64,000 nucleotides of DNA from Chromatiales bacterium (GTDB taxonomy: Bacteria > Pseudomonadota > Gammaproteobacteria > Chromatiales > Chromatiaceae). The position numbers and the translations under genes were made by a program. The stretch lies in assembly GCA_028280505.1 (NCBI GenBank), contig JANQLO010000071.1, positions 1 to 64,000 of the forward strand, read 5' to 3'. Under the pieces are notes generated by a model. That model worked only from the letters and a program-made list of their open reading frames with translations. It was not told the DNA's origin and made no database searches. Below are positions 36,162 to 45,406 of this stretch, in pieces (positions within the stretch are counted from its first letter, which is position 1; the number at the start of each line of letters is the position of its first letter).

Positions 36162-37934
36162 ATGCCGCAATCAGACCAAGTCGTTGGAATCAGCAGCCGC
36201 GATCTGTACCTCCGCCTGCTGCGCCATGTTCGCCCCTACTGGCCCCAGTTCGCCACGGGCATTTTGTTTATGGTGTTGTTGGCGTTGACCGAGCCGGCGA
36301 TCCCCTATTTGCTCAAGCCGCTGCTCGACGGGACCTTCGTCGAGCGCGACCCGGAGTTCCTGTTCTGGTCGCCGATTGTATTGATGGTTTTATTTCTGGT
36401 CCGTGGTATCTGCAGTCTAGCGAGCCAGGTGGCGTTTGCATGGGTTTCGGGCAAGTTGGTGATCGACTTGCGCGAGTTGATGTTCGAGCGGATCCTGAAC
36501 TTGCCGACGACCTACTACGATGCCCATGCTACGGGTCTCATCATCACCAAGGTAACGCACAACGTAACCCAGGTCACAGCGGCAGCGACCAAGGTGCTGA
36601 TGATACTCGTGCGCGACACGGTAGTAATTATTGGCTTGTTGGCATACATGTTGTATCTGGACTGGCGTTTTAGTCTGATGGTTTTTCTTTTATTGCCGGT
36701 ACTGGCGTTGACGGTGCGTGTCATTGCCAAGCGTTTGCGCCGTTTGAGTCGCGAGATTCAGGTCTCCATGGGGGAGATGACCCACGTGCTTGGCGAGGCG
36801 GTGCGTGGTCACAAGGTGATCAAGGTGTTTGGTGGGCGTGCCGGGGAACGACGGCGTTTCTTTCGCCACGCCAATTGGGTGCGTCGTTATCAGTTCAAAT
36901 CCAAAGTCGCAGATGGTGCCAGCCTTCCGCTAGTCGAGGCCATAGCAGCGGTAATGATTGCGCTGCTGATTTATGTCGGAACCGGGCAGTTCGGGCATGA
37001 GCCGATGACGGTAGGTTCCTTCGTATCGTTCCTGGCGGCATTAGGTCTCTTGTTTCCTCCGATCAAGCGTCTGGTGGGCGTCAATCAACCCTTGCAGCTG
37101 GGGTTGGCGGGTGCCGAGAGCGTGTTTGGCATGATCGACGAGTTGCCGGAGTCGGATGAGGGCAAGAAAGAACTAGAACGAGCCAGTGGCGCATTGGTTT
37201 TCGCAAATGTCTCGTTCCGCTACTCGGCTGCGAACGAGGATGCACTATCGGATATCAGTTTCTCCATCAAACCCGGGAAAACCGTTGCACTGGTTGGACC
37301 TTCGGGTAGTGGCAAGACGACGATCGCGTCACTGGTGCCGCGGTTTTATGAGACGGACCAGGGGAGCATCTCACTCGATGGTGTCGATATCCGCGAGCTG
37401 ACGCTAAACAATCTGCGTAGTCATATTGCGTACGTCGGCCAGGAGTCGGTGCTGTTTAACGACAGTGTGGCGGCCAACATTGCTTACGGCAGCAACGGAA
37501 CGGTTTCGCAAGCGGCAATTGAAGATGCTGCGCGTGCTGCTTACGCACTTGATTTCATTAGTGAGCTGCCCGATGGGTTCGATACCAGGGTCGGCGAAGA
37601 TGGTGTATTGCTGTCGGGCGGTCAGCGTCAACGTATTGCGATAGCGCGCGCGTTGCTCAAGGATGCGCCAGTGCTGATCCTCGACGAAGCGACTTCGGCG
37701 CTCGACACCGAGTCGGAGCGTTATGTGCAGTCTGCATTACAGAACCTCACGCGTGACCGGACTACATTGGTGATCGCGCATCGCTTGTCGACCATTGCGC
37801 ATGCCGATTGCATTTTGGTGATCGATGATGGGCGGATTGTCGAGACGGGCACGCACAATGAACTGATCGCGCTTGGCGGTCAATACGCAGGACTCTACCG
37901 CAATCAGTTTGAAAGATCGCAGGACGAGCAATGA
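36162..37934 (+). CDS. msbA: Lipid A export ATP-binding/permease protein MsbA
   Basis: Homodimeric ABC half-transporter that flips lipid A-core across the inner membrane. It has 590 residues. Six membrane helices occupy about residues 20-310, and the ATPase domain follows. Walker A is GPSGSGKTT (from residue 379), the signature is LSGGQRQRIAIARALL, Walker B is VLILDEATSALD, and the switch histidine is in IAHRLSTI. Its position near hldE and waaA matches the conserved LPS gene neighbourhood. The substrate is the molecule built by the operon at 4433-12677. Confidence 0.96.
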   Translation: MPQSDQVVGISSRDLYLRLLRHVRPYWPQFATGILFMVLLALTEPAIPYLLKPLLDGTFVERDPEFLFWSPIVLMVLFLVRGICSLASQVAFAWVSGKLVIDLRELMFERILNLPTTYYDAHATGLIITKVTHNVTQVTAAATKVLMILVRDTVVIIGLLAYMLYLDWRFSLMVFLLLPVLALTVRVIAKRLRRLSREIQVSMGEMTHVLGEAVRGHKVIKVFGGRAGERRRFFRHANWVRRYQFKSKVADGASLPLVEAIAAVMIALLIYVGTGQFGHEPMTVGSFVSFLAALGLLFPPIKRLVGVNQPLQLGLAGAESVFGMIDELPESDEGKKELERASGALVFANVSFRYSAANEDALSDISFSIKPGKTVALVGPSGSGKTTIASLVPRFYETDQGSISLDGVDIRELTLNNLRSHIAYVGQESVLFNDSVAANIAYGSNGTVSQAAIEDAARAAYALDFISELPDGFDTRVGEDGVLLSGGQRQRIAIARALLKDAPVLILDEATSALDTESERYVQSALQNLTRDRTTLVIAHRLSTIAHADCILVIDDGRIVETGTHNELIALGGQYAGLYRNQFERSQDEQ

Positions 37935-38070
37935 TGAGATTCACTCCGAATATCTACTAAACTGCTACACAGGTACTGCCGTGGCATATCGGTGGGCAAG
38001 CGGATGACAGCCGTTTGTAAGTGCATGGTGACGGGTTGCTCAGAACGACCCGGACTGGGGATACGACAAA

Positions 38071-38754
38071 TTGCGTTACCTAAACGCACAACAATATCGA
38101 GAACTGATCGATAGCGCCCAGCTGTTGCGGAGCGATCGACACGGGCCCAAGGTCTATCAAACGCCGAATGGGCGTATCGTCAAGTTGTTCCGCGTCAAGC
38201 GTTGGTGGAGTTCTTCGATGCTCTACCCCTATTCCTGGCGATTTCGCCGGAACAGTCGACGTCTTCGTGCCAGAGGTTTTCAGTGCGTTACGGTTGAGGG
38301 CATTTTCTATTGTCGGGCGATCCGGCGTCACGGTGTGATATACAGGCGACTCGACGGTATACCGCTGGATGTCGTTTTGCAGGGTGGCGACGTCGAGGGT
38401 GATCGTATTTTCCGTGACTACGCGATATTCATTGCGCGACTCCATAGTGCACGCGTTTACTTTCGCTCGTTACATCCCGGCAATATCTTGCTTTTGCCCG
38501 ATGGTTCTTTCGGCCTGATCGATATCGCTGATATGCGGTTTCCCAGGCGACGATTAACGCTGCGAGAACGGGTCCGCAATTTTGCACATTTGTTGCGCAG
38601 TGCCGAGTTTCAGTCGGCGTTGCGGCATCATCCGATAGAGGATTTTCTCGATGCCTATCTTTCTGTCGTGAAACTGAGGCCGCGAGCCCGCGATCGACTG
38701 CGAGCGAGCTTACTCCTGGGGTTTATTGATCGTGACAATACGTCTATGACGTAA
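38071..38754 (+). CDS. Small LPS-kinase-like protein downstream of msbA
   Basis: A 227-residue protein of the kinase-fold group that includes InaA and WaaP. VKLFRVKRWWSSSMLYPYSW holds the candidate ATP-binding lysine. The catalytic-type loop YFRSLHPGNILL has histidine where the aspartate of HxD is expected, while the metal-binding aspartate in GLIDIADMRF is kept. It may therefore be weakly active or a non-canonical kinase. Pseudomonas has a similar gene beside msbA (PA4998, from memory). The TTG start at 38071 is the first usable codon of the domain. Its end overlaps the convergent aminotransferase by 11 bases. Confidence 0.75.
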   Translation: MRYLNAQQYRELIDSAQLLRSDRHGPKVYQTPNGRIVKLFRVKRWWSSSMLYPYSWRFRRNSRRLRARGFQCVTVEGIFYCRAIRRHGVIYRRLDGIPLDVVLQGGDVEGDRIFRDYAIFIARLHSARVYFRSLHPGNILLLPDGSFGLIDIADMRFPRRRLTLRERVRNFAHLLRSAEFQSALRHHPIEDFLDAYLSVVKLRPRARDRLRASLLLGFIDRDNTSMT

Positions 38755-39841
38755 TCGCATCCCGCACTGTCGATGCGATCTTCTGCATGTCGTCTTCTTG
38801 TAAATAGGGGTGCATCGGTAGGCTGATGACTTCGCCGGCAAGGCGATGGGTTACCGCCAGTTCTCCGGCAATTCGACAACGTGAGGCCAGTGCCGGTTGC
38901 CGGTCCAGGGTGATGGGGTAGTACGCCGCGGTCGGGATGCCCGCCTCTTTCAGGTTTTCGCCCAAACGGTCGCGATCAGGTACTTGAAGGGTGTACTGCG
39001 CATAAACCGAAAGATTGCCATCGGCAATATGGGGTGTGACACAAGGAGTATCAGCAAGCAACTCGGAATATCGCGCACCCAGCTTCGACCGCATCTGCAC
39101 CTCGTTCGGAAACAACGCCATTTTTGCCAGGATCACGGCGGCCTGCATGCCGTCCATGCGGCCGTTGATGCCGATTCTTGGATGGTGATAGCGTCGGTCT
39201 TGGCCGTGGTTGCGCAGTTCGCTCATGCGTGTGGCGATGGCCGCATCGTCCGTGAAACAGGCGCCCCCGTCGCCATAGCAGCCCAAGGGCTTGGCGGGGA
39301 AGAAGCTGGTACAGCCGATCTGTGAGAGATTGCACGATTTACGGCCGTGTTGTTCGGCGCCGAAGCTTTGGGCGGCATCCTCGATCACCGGCAGGTCGTG
39401 GCGCTTGGCGATTGCGTTGATGGCGGCCATGTCGGCACATTGGCCGAACAGGCTGACGGGCATGATGGCACGCGTTTTATCCGAGATCGCTGCGTCCAAC
39501 AGCGCTGGATCGAGATTGTAGGTTCGCGGATCGATATCGATGAAAACCGGTGTAGCGCCCAGCAGGCCGATCACCTCAGCGGTCGAGATGAAACTGAACG
39601 GGGTTGTGATCACCTCGTCGCCCGGTCCGATTTCGAGTGCCATCAGGGCGATAAGCAGGGCGTCGGTGCCGCTGGCGACCGATACGCAGTGTTCGACGCC
39701 GACATAGTTCGCCAGCGTTTGCTCCATCTCTTTGACCTCGGGCCCGAGTATGTACTGGCCGTGATCCAGTAGCTCACCGATCCGTCGGTCGAGGTCCGCC
39801 CGGATCAGCTTTTGCTGGGTTTTGAGATCGATGAATTGCAT
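38744..39841 (-). CDS. WbpE-like DegT aminotransferase
   Basis: A 365-residue PLP enzyme from the ATG at 39841. The frame extends to 40042, but the added part has no similarity and would run past the hldE start. PLP lysine K184 is in FFPAKPLGCYGDGGA, with [15 protein letters not shown] before it. MQFIDLKTQQKLIRADLDRR at the start matches enzymes that aminate the 3-keto-uronic acid UDP-sugar (WbpE/WlbC). The partner dehydrogenases and acetyltransferase (WbpA, WbpB, WbpD) are not in this window, so the assignment rests on similarity only. It is divergent from hldE. Confidence 0.82.
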   Translation of the reverse strand: MQFIDLKTQQKLIRADLDRRIGELLDHGQYILGPEVKEMEQTLANYVGVEHCVSVASGTDALLIALMALEIGPGDEVITTPFSFISTAEVIGLLGATPVFIDIDPRTYNLDPALLDAAISDKTRAIMPVSLFGQCADMAAINAIAKRHDLPVIEDAAQSFGAEQHGRKSCNLSQIGCTSFFPAKPLGCYGDGGACFTDDAAIATRMSELRNHGQDRRYHHPRIGINGRMDGMQAAVILAKMALFPNEVQMRSKLGARYSELLADTPCVTPHIADGNLSVYAQYTLQVPDRDRLGENLKEAGIPTAAYYPITLDRQPALASRCRIAGELAVTHRLAGEVISLPMHPYLQEDDMQKIASTVRDAITS

Positions 39842-39967
39842 TGGGGGTTTTGTCCTTAATGTGTGGGTGCGAAAAGGGCTGGATAAGCCAATGGTGTCGC
39901 CAGGGGGCCGGCCTATCGGGGCTGCCGTCATGCTAGCATGCGTCAAACCGTAACATAGCCAAAATAG

Positions 39968-41392
39968 ATGAAAGAACTGCCCGATTTCAGCCGATCGCGC
40001 GTACTGATTGCCGGCGACGTTATGCTTGATCGTTATTGGCATGGCTCGACCGCGCGAATCTCGCCCGAGGCTCCGGTGCCGGTGGTCAGGGTCGAGGCTG
40101 ACGAGGGGCGCCCGGGCGGAGCGGGCAACGTCGCATTGAACGTCGCGGCGCTTGGCGGGGCAGCCGGTTTACTGGCATTGACCGGCGATGACGAGCCGGC
40201 CGATCAGCTTGAACAGCTACTGGGGGCAGCCGGCGTCAGTAATCGTCTGGTTCGTGCCCCACAGTTTCCGACCATCACCAAACTGCGCATCATCAGCCGG
40301 CATCAACAATTGATCCGCCTCGATTTCGAGGACGGTTTCCCCGGATTGGATGCCGCCGATCTGCTGGCCGGGTTTGTCGAACTCCTGTCGGAGTATGCTG
40401 TTGTGGTCTTGTCGGACTACGGCAAGGGTACGTTGTCGTCGGCAGGTCCTCTCATCGATGCGGCTAACGCAGCGGGTCGCCCCGTACTCGTCGATCCCAA
40501 GGGCACCGATTTTGGACGTTACCGCGGTGCAACGTTGATCACCCCGAATCTCACCGAGTTCGAGGCCGTGGTGGGCCATTGTGTCGACGATGCCATGTTG
40601 GTCGAGCGTGGTCGTCATCTGATCGACGCGCTGCAACTTCAGGCACTGTTGGTAACCCGTGGTGAAAATGGCATGACCTTGCTACAGCGCGATCAAGACC
40701 CTCACCATTTGCCGACTCAAGCGCGAGAGGTCTTTGATGTAACGGGCGCCGGCGATACCGTCATCGCCACCTTGGCGGCCGGCCTGGCAGCCGATCTGCC
40801 GCTCGACTCGGCAACCCAGCTGGCGAATACGGCGGCGGGTGTCGTGGTTGCCAAGCTGGGCACGGCAACCCTCAGTACGCAGGAATTGGCCCAAGCATTG
40901 GCCGCGCAACGCACCGTCGATCACGGTGTGGTCGATCAGGCGCAGTTGTTCGATGCTGTCGCTGCGGCACGTGCGCGTGGCGAAACCGTAGTGATGACCA
41001 ACGGGTGCTTCGATATTCTCCATGCCGGGCATGTCACGTATCTTGAAGAGGCCGCCAAGCTTGGTGACCGCTTGATCGTTGCGGTCAATATCGACGAGAC
41101 CGTGCGCGCGTTGAAAGGCGCCGATCGTCCGGTAAACCCGCTGGCCAATCGCATGCGGGTGCTGGCTGCGCTGGAATGCGTCGACTGGGTGGTGGCGTTT
41201 TCGGAAGAGACCCCCGAGCGTTTGATCTGTGAGCTTGCACCGGATTATCTGGTCAAAGGCGGTGACAATGACCCGGACAAGATCCCGGGTGCAGCTTGCG
41301 TGCGTGAAAATGGCGGGAGCGTGGCGGTATTGACCTATGTCGACGGTGTGTCGACGACCCGGATTGTCGATGCGATAAGGCAAAGTGGTTAG
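39968..41392 (+). CDS. hldE: Bifunctional heptose 7-phosphate kinase / heptose 1-phosphate adenylyltransferase
   Basis: Two steps of ADP-heptose synthesis in one 474-residue protein, supplying WaaC and WaaF. The N-terminal PfkB-type kinase (about 1-320) has [33 protein letters not shown] and the ATP/anion hole [15 protein letters not shown]. The C-terminal cytidylyltransferase-like domain has [19 protein letters not shown] (about 343-361) and a [12 protein letters not shown] ending typical of RfaE. The stop codon is at 41390-41392 and overlaps the first two bases of the inverted-repeat element that follows. Confidence 0.97.
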   Translation: MKELPDFSRSRVLIAGDVMLDRYWHGSTARISPEAPVPVVRVEADEGRPGGAGNVALNVAALGGAAGLLALTGDDEPADQLEQLLGAAGVSNRLVRAPQFPTITKLRIISRHQQLIRLDFEDGFPGLDAADLLAGFVELLSEYAVVVLSDYGKGTLSSAGPLIDAANAAGRPVLVDPKGTDFGRYRGATLITPNLTEFEAVVGHCVDDAMLVERGRHLIDALQLQALLVTRGENGMTLLQRDQDPHHLPTQAREVFDVTGAGDTVIATLAAGLAADLPLDSATQLANTAAGVVVAKLGTATLSTQELAQALAAQRTVDHGVVDQAQLFDAVAAARARGETVVMTNGCFDILHAGHVTYLEEAAKLGDRLIVAVNIDETVRALKGADRPVNPLANRMRVLAALECVDWVVAFSEETPERLICELAPDYLVKGGDNDPDKIPGAACVRENGGSVAVLTYVDGVSTTRIVDAIRQSG

Positions 41393-41540
41393 GGCCTGTT
41401 AACACAAGCTGAAACATTGCTGCCGGCGGTCCTTTTTTCGGCTGACAAGGCAGAGGGAGAGACGTTTAGTGTTGCTAAACGAACGACTGATAACGCCGTC
41501 AGGCGCAACAGCAACGCTTCAGCTTGTGTTAACAGGCCCT
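41391..41540. repeat. 150-bp element with perfect 22-bp terminal inverted repeats (MITE-like)
   Basis: The left end AGGGCCTGTTAACACAAGCT plus GA (41391-41412) is the exact reverse complement of the right end (41519-41540). The match continues inward with a few mismatches (ACATTGCTG against CAGCAACGC). In the middle is a short hairpin, GTTTAG, loop TGTTG, CTAAAC (about 41465-41481). There is no coding capacity. It abuts the hldE stop codon. The structure fits a miniature inverted-repeat transposable element or a large REP-type palindrome. No target-site duplication is obvious, and no second copy is seen in the window. Confidence 0.8.
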
Positions 41541-41599
41541 AAATCAATGCGCCACCACTGAGTACCGCAACGCGACAACACAGACTGACCAAATACGCT

Positions 41600-42778
41600 T
41601 TGCAACAGACCGACCTCGACATCGTTATCTTCGGCGGCGGCATCGCCGGTCTCTGGACCCTCGCCCGCCTGCGCCAGGCCGGATATCGTGTTGCGTTGTT
41701 TGAACGTCATGCGATCGGCGGCATACAGTCGATCGCCTCGCAGGGCATCATTCACGGCGGCACGAAATACGCGCTGACAGGGAAGTTAACCGGTTCGGCA
41801 ATGGCGATTGGCGAGATGCCCGGCATATGGCGTGCCGCGCTGGCCGGTGAAGGTGAGATCGATTTGCGTGGGGTTAGGATGCTGGCCGAACATCAGCATC
41901 TCTGGTCTACCGGTTCCTTGGCGTCCGGCATGGCGGGGTTCTTTGCCGGTAAGGTCATGCAGGCACGTATGCAACCCGTGTCGCGTGATACGCTGCCGCC
42001 GCCTTTCGATACACCGGCATTCCGTGGCGGCCTTTATCGTCTCGACGAGCCGGTACTTGATCCACTGTCCCTGGTTCAGGTGTTGAACGATCGTTTTGGC
42101 GACGTTTGCTATTTGTTCGAAAATGAACCACGGATAAGTCGTATCGAGGGGTTTTGGCGGTTGCAGTTGTCCGATAAGGACGTGATCAGCACGCGCGCAG
42201 TCGTGTTGGCCGCAGGGCAGGGTAACGCTGCACTGTTGGACCGTTGTGGGTATCGCGCGCCGTCGATGCAGAGACGTCCGCTGCACATGTTGATGTTGCG
42301 TGGTGATCTGCCGATGTTGCAGGCGCATTGTCTGGGTGCCAGTGCCAATCCGCGCTTGACCGTTACCAGTTACCCACAGGTCGACGGCCGTGTGGTTTGG
42401 TACCTTGGTGGGCAGGTTGCCGAGGAAGGGGTCGAACGTTCGTCGGCGCAGCAGATCGAAGCTGGACGCAGTGAACTGGCCGAGCTCTTGCCTTGGATGG
42501 ATGTTGACGATTTGGAATGGGCGACGCTCGCAATCGACCGGGCCGAGGTCAAGACGCCGCGCGGTAAACGTCCGGAGGATGCCTATGTCGGTTGGCATGA
42601 AGGCATAGCCACCTGCTGGCCGACCAAGTTGGCGTTTGCGCCACGAGTGGCCCGATTGGTGATCGAGGGTTTACGCGAACAGGGTATCGCGCCTGACGGT
42701 GGTGCGGCAGAGACGCTGAAGCTGCCACGGCCGCCGCTGGCACAGTTGCCCTGGGATGGGGTGAAGGTATGGAGCTGA
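41600..42778 (+). CDS. FAD-dependent oxidoreductase (DAO type)
   Basis: A 392-residue flavoprotein. The FAD-binding IVIFGGGIAGLWTLARL is at residues 9-25, SQGIIHGGTKYAL follows, and VVLAAGQGNAALL is the second dinucleotide-region strand. The substrate is unknown. The same pair, FAD oxidoreductase plus aldo/keto reductase, lies near waaA in Pseudomonas (PA4991/PA4992, from memory), which suggests a conserved but unassigned link with this region. The start appears to be TTG at 41600, as no ATG precedes the flavin motif in frame. The next gene overlaps it by 10 bases. Confidence 0.85.
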   Translation: MQQTDLDIVIFGGGIAGLWTLARLRQAGYRVALFERHAIGGIQSIASQGIIHGGTKYALTGKLTGSAMAIGEMPGIWRAALAGEGEIDLRGVRMLAEHQHLWSTGSLASGMAGFFAGKVMQARMQPVSRDTLPPPFDTPAFRGGLYRLDEPVLDPLSLVQVLNDRFGDVCYLFENEPRISRIEGFWRLQLSDKDVISTRAVVLAAGQGNAALLDRCGYRAPSMQRRPLHMLMLRGDLPMLQAHCLGASANPRLTVTSYPQVDGRVVWYLGGQVAEEGVERSSAQQIEAGRSELAELLPWMDVDDLEWATLAIDRAEVKTPRGKRPEDAYVGWHEGIATCWPTKLAFAPRVARLVIEGLREQGIAPDGGAAETLKLPRPPLAQLPWDGVKVWS

Positions 42779-43554
42779 GGCCGCTTGGCAGTACCGGTAT
42801 CATGGTCAGTCCCCTCGGCCTGGGTACGGTCAAGTTCGGGCGTAACCGGCAGGTGAAGTATCCCACGGGTTTCGAACTGCCTGATGATCGCGCGATCGTC
42901 GAGTTGTTGGATTTGGCGCAGTCGTTGGGGATAAACCTGCTCGATACCGCACCCGCTTATGGCAGCAGCCAGGCACGTTTAGGAAAGTTGCTCGGTGGAC
43001 GTCGCTCACATTGGGTGATCGTATCCAAGGTGGGTGAGACTTTTGAGGACGGTGTATCACGTTTCGATTTCAGTTATGAGCACACGGTGCAAACGGTCGA
43101 ACAAAGTCTGAAGACCCTACACACCGACGTGTTGGATTGCGTGCTCATTCATTCCGACGGTAACGATCGCCAAATCCTCGATCAGGGGGGGGCTTTAGAG
43201 GCATTGTGCGATCTTAAACGGCGTGGCCTCGTTCGTGCTCACGGTATGTCGAGCAAGACGGTGGCGGGTGGCTTGCGTACGGTTCAAGAGATGGACGTGG
43301 TCATGGCTACGTGCAATGTCGGTTACAACGACGAGTTGCCGGTGTTACAAGCCGCACATAAACGGCATAAAGGCGTGTTGATCAAGAAAGGTCTGATGAG
43401 CGGGCATTTGCACGGACCGGATGCGGTACGTGACGCCTTTGCGCATGTTTTTTCGCAACCCGGTGTTTCCAGCATGATTGCCGGAACCATCAATCCCGCT
43501 CATTTGCGAGACAATGTTCAGATCCTGCAACAAGTGCTGGCTGCTCGCGCATGA
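42769..43554 (+). CDS. Aldo/keto reductase
   Basis: A 261-residue TIM-barrel NAD(P)H oxidoreductase. The catalytic tetrad is visible as the aspartate and tyrosine in LLDTAPAYGSSQARLG, the lysine in WVIVSKVGE and the histidine in CVLIHSDG. The C-terminal cofactor region reads GVSSMIAGTINPAHLRDN. The substrate is unknown. It overlaps the FAD oxidoreductase and waaA by 10 and 4 bases, so the three genes form an operon. Confidence 0.9.
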   Translation: MELRPLGSTGIMVSPLGLGTVKFGRNRQVKYPTGFELPDDRAIVELLDLAQSLGINLLDTAPAYGSSQARLGKLLGGRRSHWVIVSKVGETFEDGVSRFDFSYEHTVQTVEQSLKTLHTDVLDCVLIHSDGNDRQILDQGGALEALCDLKRRGLVRAHGMSSKTVAGGLRTVQEMDVVMATCNVGYNDELPVLQAAHKRHKGVLIKKGLMSGHLHGPDAVRDAFAHVFSQPGVSSMIAGTINPAHLRDNVQILQQVLAARA

Positions 43555-44807
43555 TTCGACGGCTGTACACAGTGCTGCTGTATCTCTCGCTACCGTTGGT
43601 ACTCATGCGGCTGTTGTGGCGCAGTCTCAAGGCACCTGCATATCGGCGGCGCTGGTCGGAGCGTTTCGGGCTGTTTCATCCCCCATCGACCTGGGGTGGG
43701 TTGTGGATTCATGCCGTGTCCGTCGGCGAAGTGCAGGCGGTGCTACCGTTGATTCGTCGACTATTGGCCGAGAACCCAAGGTTGCCGATCACCGTCACCA
43801 CGACGACACCTACCGGCTCGGCCCGCGTTATCGAGCAACTCGGTGATCAGGTGTTTCATGTCTACTTGCCCTATGATTTGCCGCTTGCATTGACGGGATT
43901 TCTACGCCGGGTGCGCCCGCGTGCCCTATTGATGGTCGAGACTGAAATCTGGCCGAATCTGCTGTACTTCTGCAATCGTCACCGTGTCTACAGTTTGTTG
44001 GCGAATGCGCGGCTTTCGGCCAAGTCCGCGCAGCGTTATGCCCGGCTGGGTCGCTTCACCCGCGATACTTTCGGGCTCATCGATCGGGTTGCTGCACAGG
44101 CCGATGCCGATGCCGCCCGTTTTCGCGATCTGGGTGTGCCTGCCGAACGTTTAAACGTAACCGGGAGCATCAAATTCGACATGCGTATTCCCGCCAGCCT
44201 GGAGGAGCAGGTCGAAGTACTGCGACGAGACTGGGGCGGGCGGCCGGTATGGATTGCCGGCAGTACGCATGAGGGCGAGGATGAACAGGTGCTGTTTGCC
44301 CACCATACGGTTTTAACGCATTTCCCGGATGCATTGCTCATCCTTGTGCCGCGTCACCCCGAACGTTTCGAGCGTGTCGGCGGACTCTGTAAACGCGAGC
44401 TTTTTCGGACGGCACGACGTTCGCGTAGCGGCGAGTACGGTCCCGAGACGCAGGTCTACCTCGGGGACACCATGGGTGATTTACCGTTACTGTTGGGTTC
44501 GGCCGATGTCGCCTTCATCGGCGGCAGTTTGGTCAAGACCGGCGGTCATAATATGCTCGAGGCCTCGGCGCAGGGGGTTGCGGTGTGCTTCGGACCGCAT
44601 GTCTTCAATTTCGCAACCATCAGTCAGATGCTGATCGATGAAGGGGCCGCGGTTCGGGTGGATGGCGAGGCGGCGCTTGCCGAGCGGGTTGTCGCCTGGT
44701 TTGCCAACGCCAGCGAACGGGCTGAGTTTGGGGAACGCGGGCGTGCAGTGGTCGCGCAGAATCGCGGTGCCTTACAACGCCTGGTTGATCTTATTCCTTT
44801 GCGCTGA
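43551..44807 (+). CDS. waaA: 3-deoxy-D-manno-octulosonic acid (Kdo) transferase
   Basis: Membrane-anchored GT30 enzyme that adds Kdo from CMP-Kdo to lipid IVA, the base of the core. It has 418 residues. An N-terminal hydrophobic anchor (TVLLYLSLPLVLMRLLW) precedes the GT-B domains. Signature blocks are WIHAVSVGEVQAVLPL, TTTTPTGS, ETEIWPNLL, PRHPERFERV and FIGGSLVKTGGHNMLEAS. It is coupled to the aldo/keto reductase by a 4-base overlap. Its last 17 bases overlap the convergent hemerythrin gene. Confidence 0.96.
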   Translation: MIRRLYTVLLYLSLPLVLMRLLWRSLKAPAYRRRWSERFGLFHPPSTWGGLWIHAVSVGEVQAVLPLIRRLLAENPRLPITVTTTTPTGSARVIEQLGDQVFHVYLPYDLPLALTGFLRRVRPRALLMVETEIWPNLLYFCNRHRVYSLLANARLSAKSAQRYARLGRFTRDTFGLIDRVAAQADADAARFRDLGVPAERLNVTGSIKFDMRIPASLEEQVEVLRRDWGGRPVWIAGSTHEGEDEQVLFAHHTVLTHFPDALLILVPRHPERFERVGGLCKRELFRTARRSRSGEYGPETQVYLGDTMGDLPLLLGSADVAFIGGSLVKTGGHNMLEASAQGVAVCFGPHVFNFATISQMLIDEGAAVRVDGEAALAERVVAWFANASERAEFGERGRAVVAQNRGALQRLVDLIPLR

Positions 44808-45312
44808 CACCGCGTCGATCGGCCATCGAGCGACCGAGCTCGGTGATTTGGTTCTGGCTCAGCAGGCGTTCGGCTGCCGGCAGCAGCCAGGTGTTTTCCA
44901 AATCGATATGTGGACGGTAAGCATTCACGAAGCCATTGATGGCATTTTCGAGTTCCGGTGCCTGTCGGCCATCGAGCAGGTCGCTCAGCAAGTTTGCGAG
45001 CTTTTGCCAGGCTGCTTCCTGGAGCACGTGTTGCCTGATCAGATCGTCGATCAGTGAAGTTAACGTGGCTTCGGAACGCAGCAAAGGGAACAGGTCGTCT
45101 TCTTCGTCTTTGTGATGATGTCGGCCAGCGCTGTCGAAATAGCGCATCACGCGTTTAATGGCTTGCTTCGCCTGATCGTCGAGGCCGCGTTTCGCCAACC
45201 AGGCCGGCAGGCGCTCAAGTGCCGTGCAGTGATCCAGTATCCGTCCGTGGCAGGCGCCTATCAGGCCGAGCGGATCGTCAAAATTAGGTGCCGGTGAATT
45301 CAGCAATACCAT
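44791..45312 (-). CDS. Hemerythrin HHE domain protein
   Basis: A 173-residue four-helix protein from the ATG at 45312. The longer frame to 45453 adds unrelated residues. Likely di-iron ligands are H29 in GACHGRILDHC, the histidines and glutamates in RHHHKDEEDDLFPLL, H in IRQHVLQEAAW, and H with E in YRPHIDLENTWLLP. Such proteins bind oxygen or nitric oxide or protect iron-sulfur centres. The role here is not fixed. It is followed upstream on the same strand by the rhodanese gene with a 94-base gap. Confidence 0.88.
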   Translation of the reverse strand: MVLLNSPAPNFDDPLGLIGACHGRILDHCTALERLPAWLAKRGLDDQAKQAIKRVMRYFDSAGRHHHKDEEDDLFPLLRSEATLTSLIDDLIRQHVLQEAAWQKLANLLSDLLDGRQAPELENAINGFVNAYRPHIDLENTWLLPAAERLLSQNQITELGRSMADRRGVSAKE

Positions 45313-45406
45313 TGTCCTTCTTAGCCTAGGTATTTTGTAAAACCGATTAGCGCGTATGGGATCGGTTTGTGGATCAACTTGGCCCCGTTTTGATACGACA
45401 GACGGA

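Noticed and set aside
25226-39841. The three DegT aminotransferases as recent duplicates
   Set aside because: Their PLP-lysine loops and flanking sequences differ clearly ([24 protein letters not shown]), so they belong to different subfamilies.
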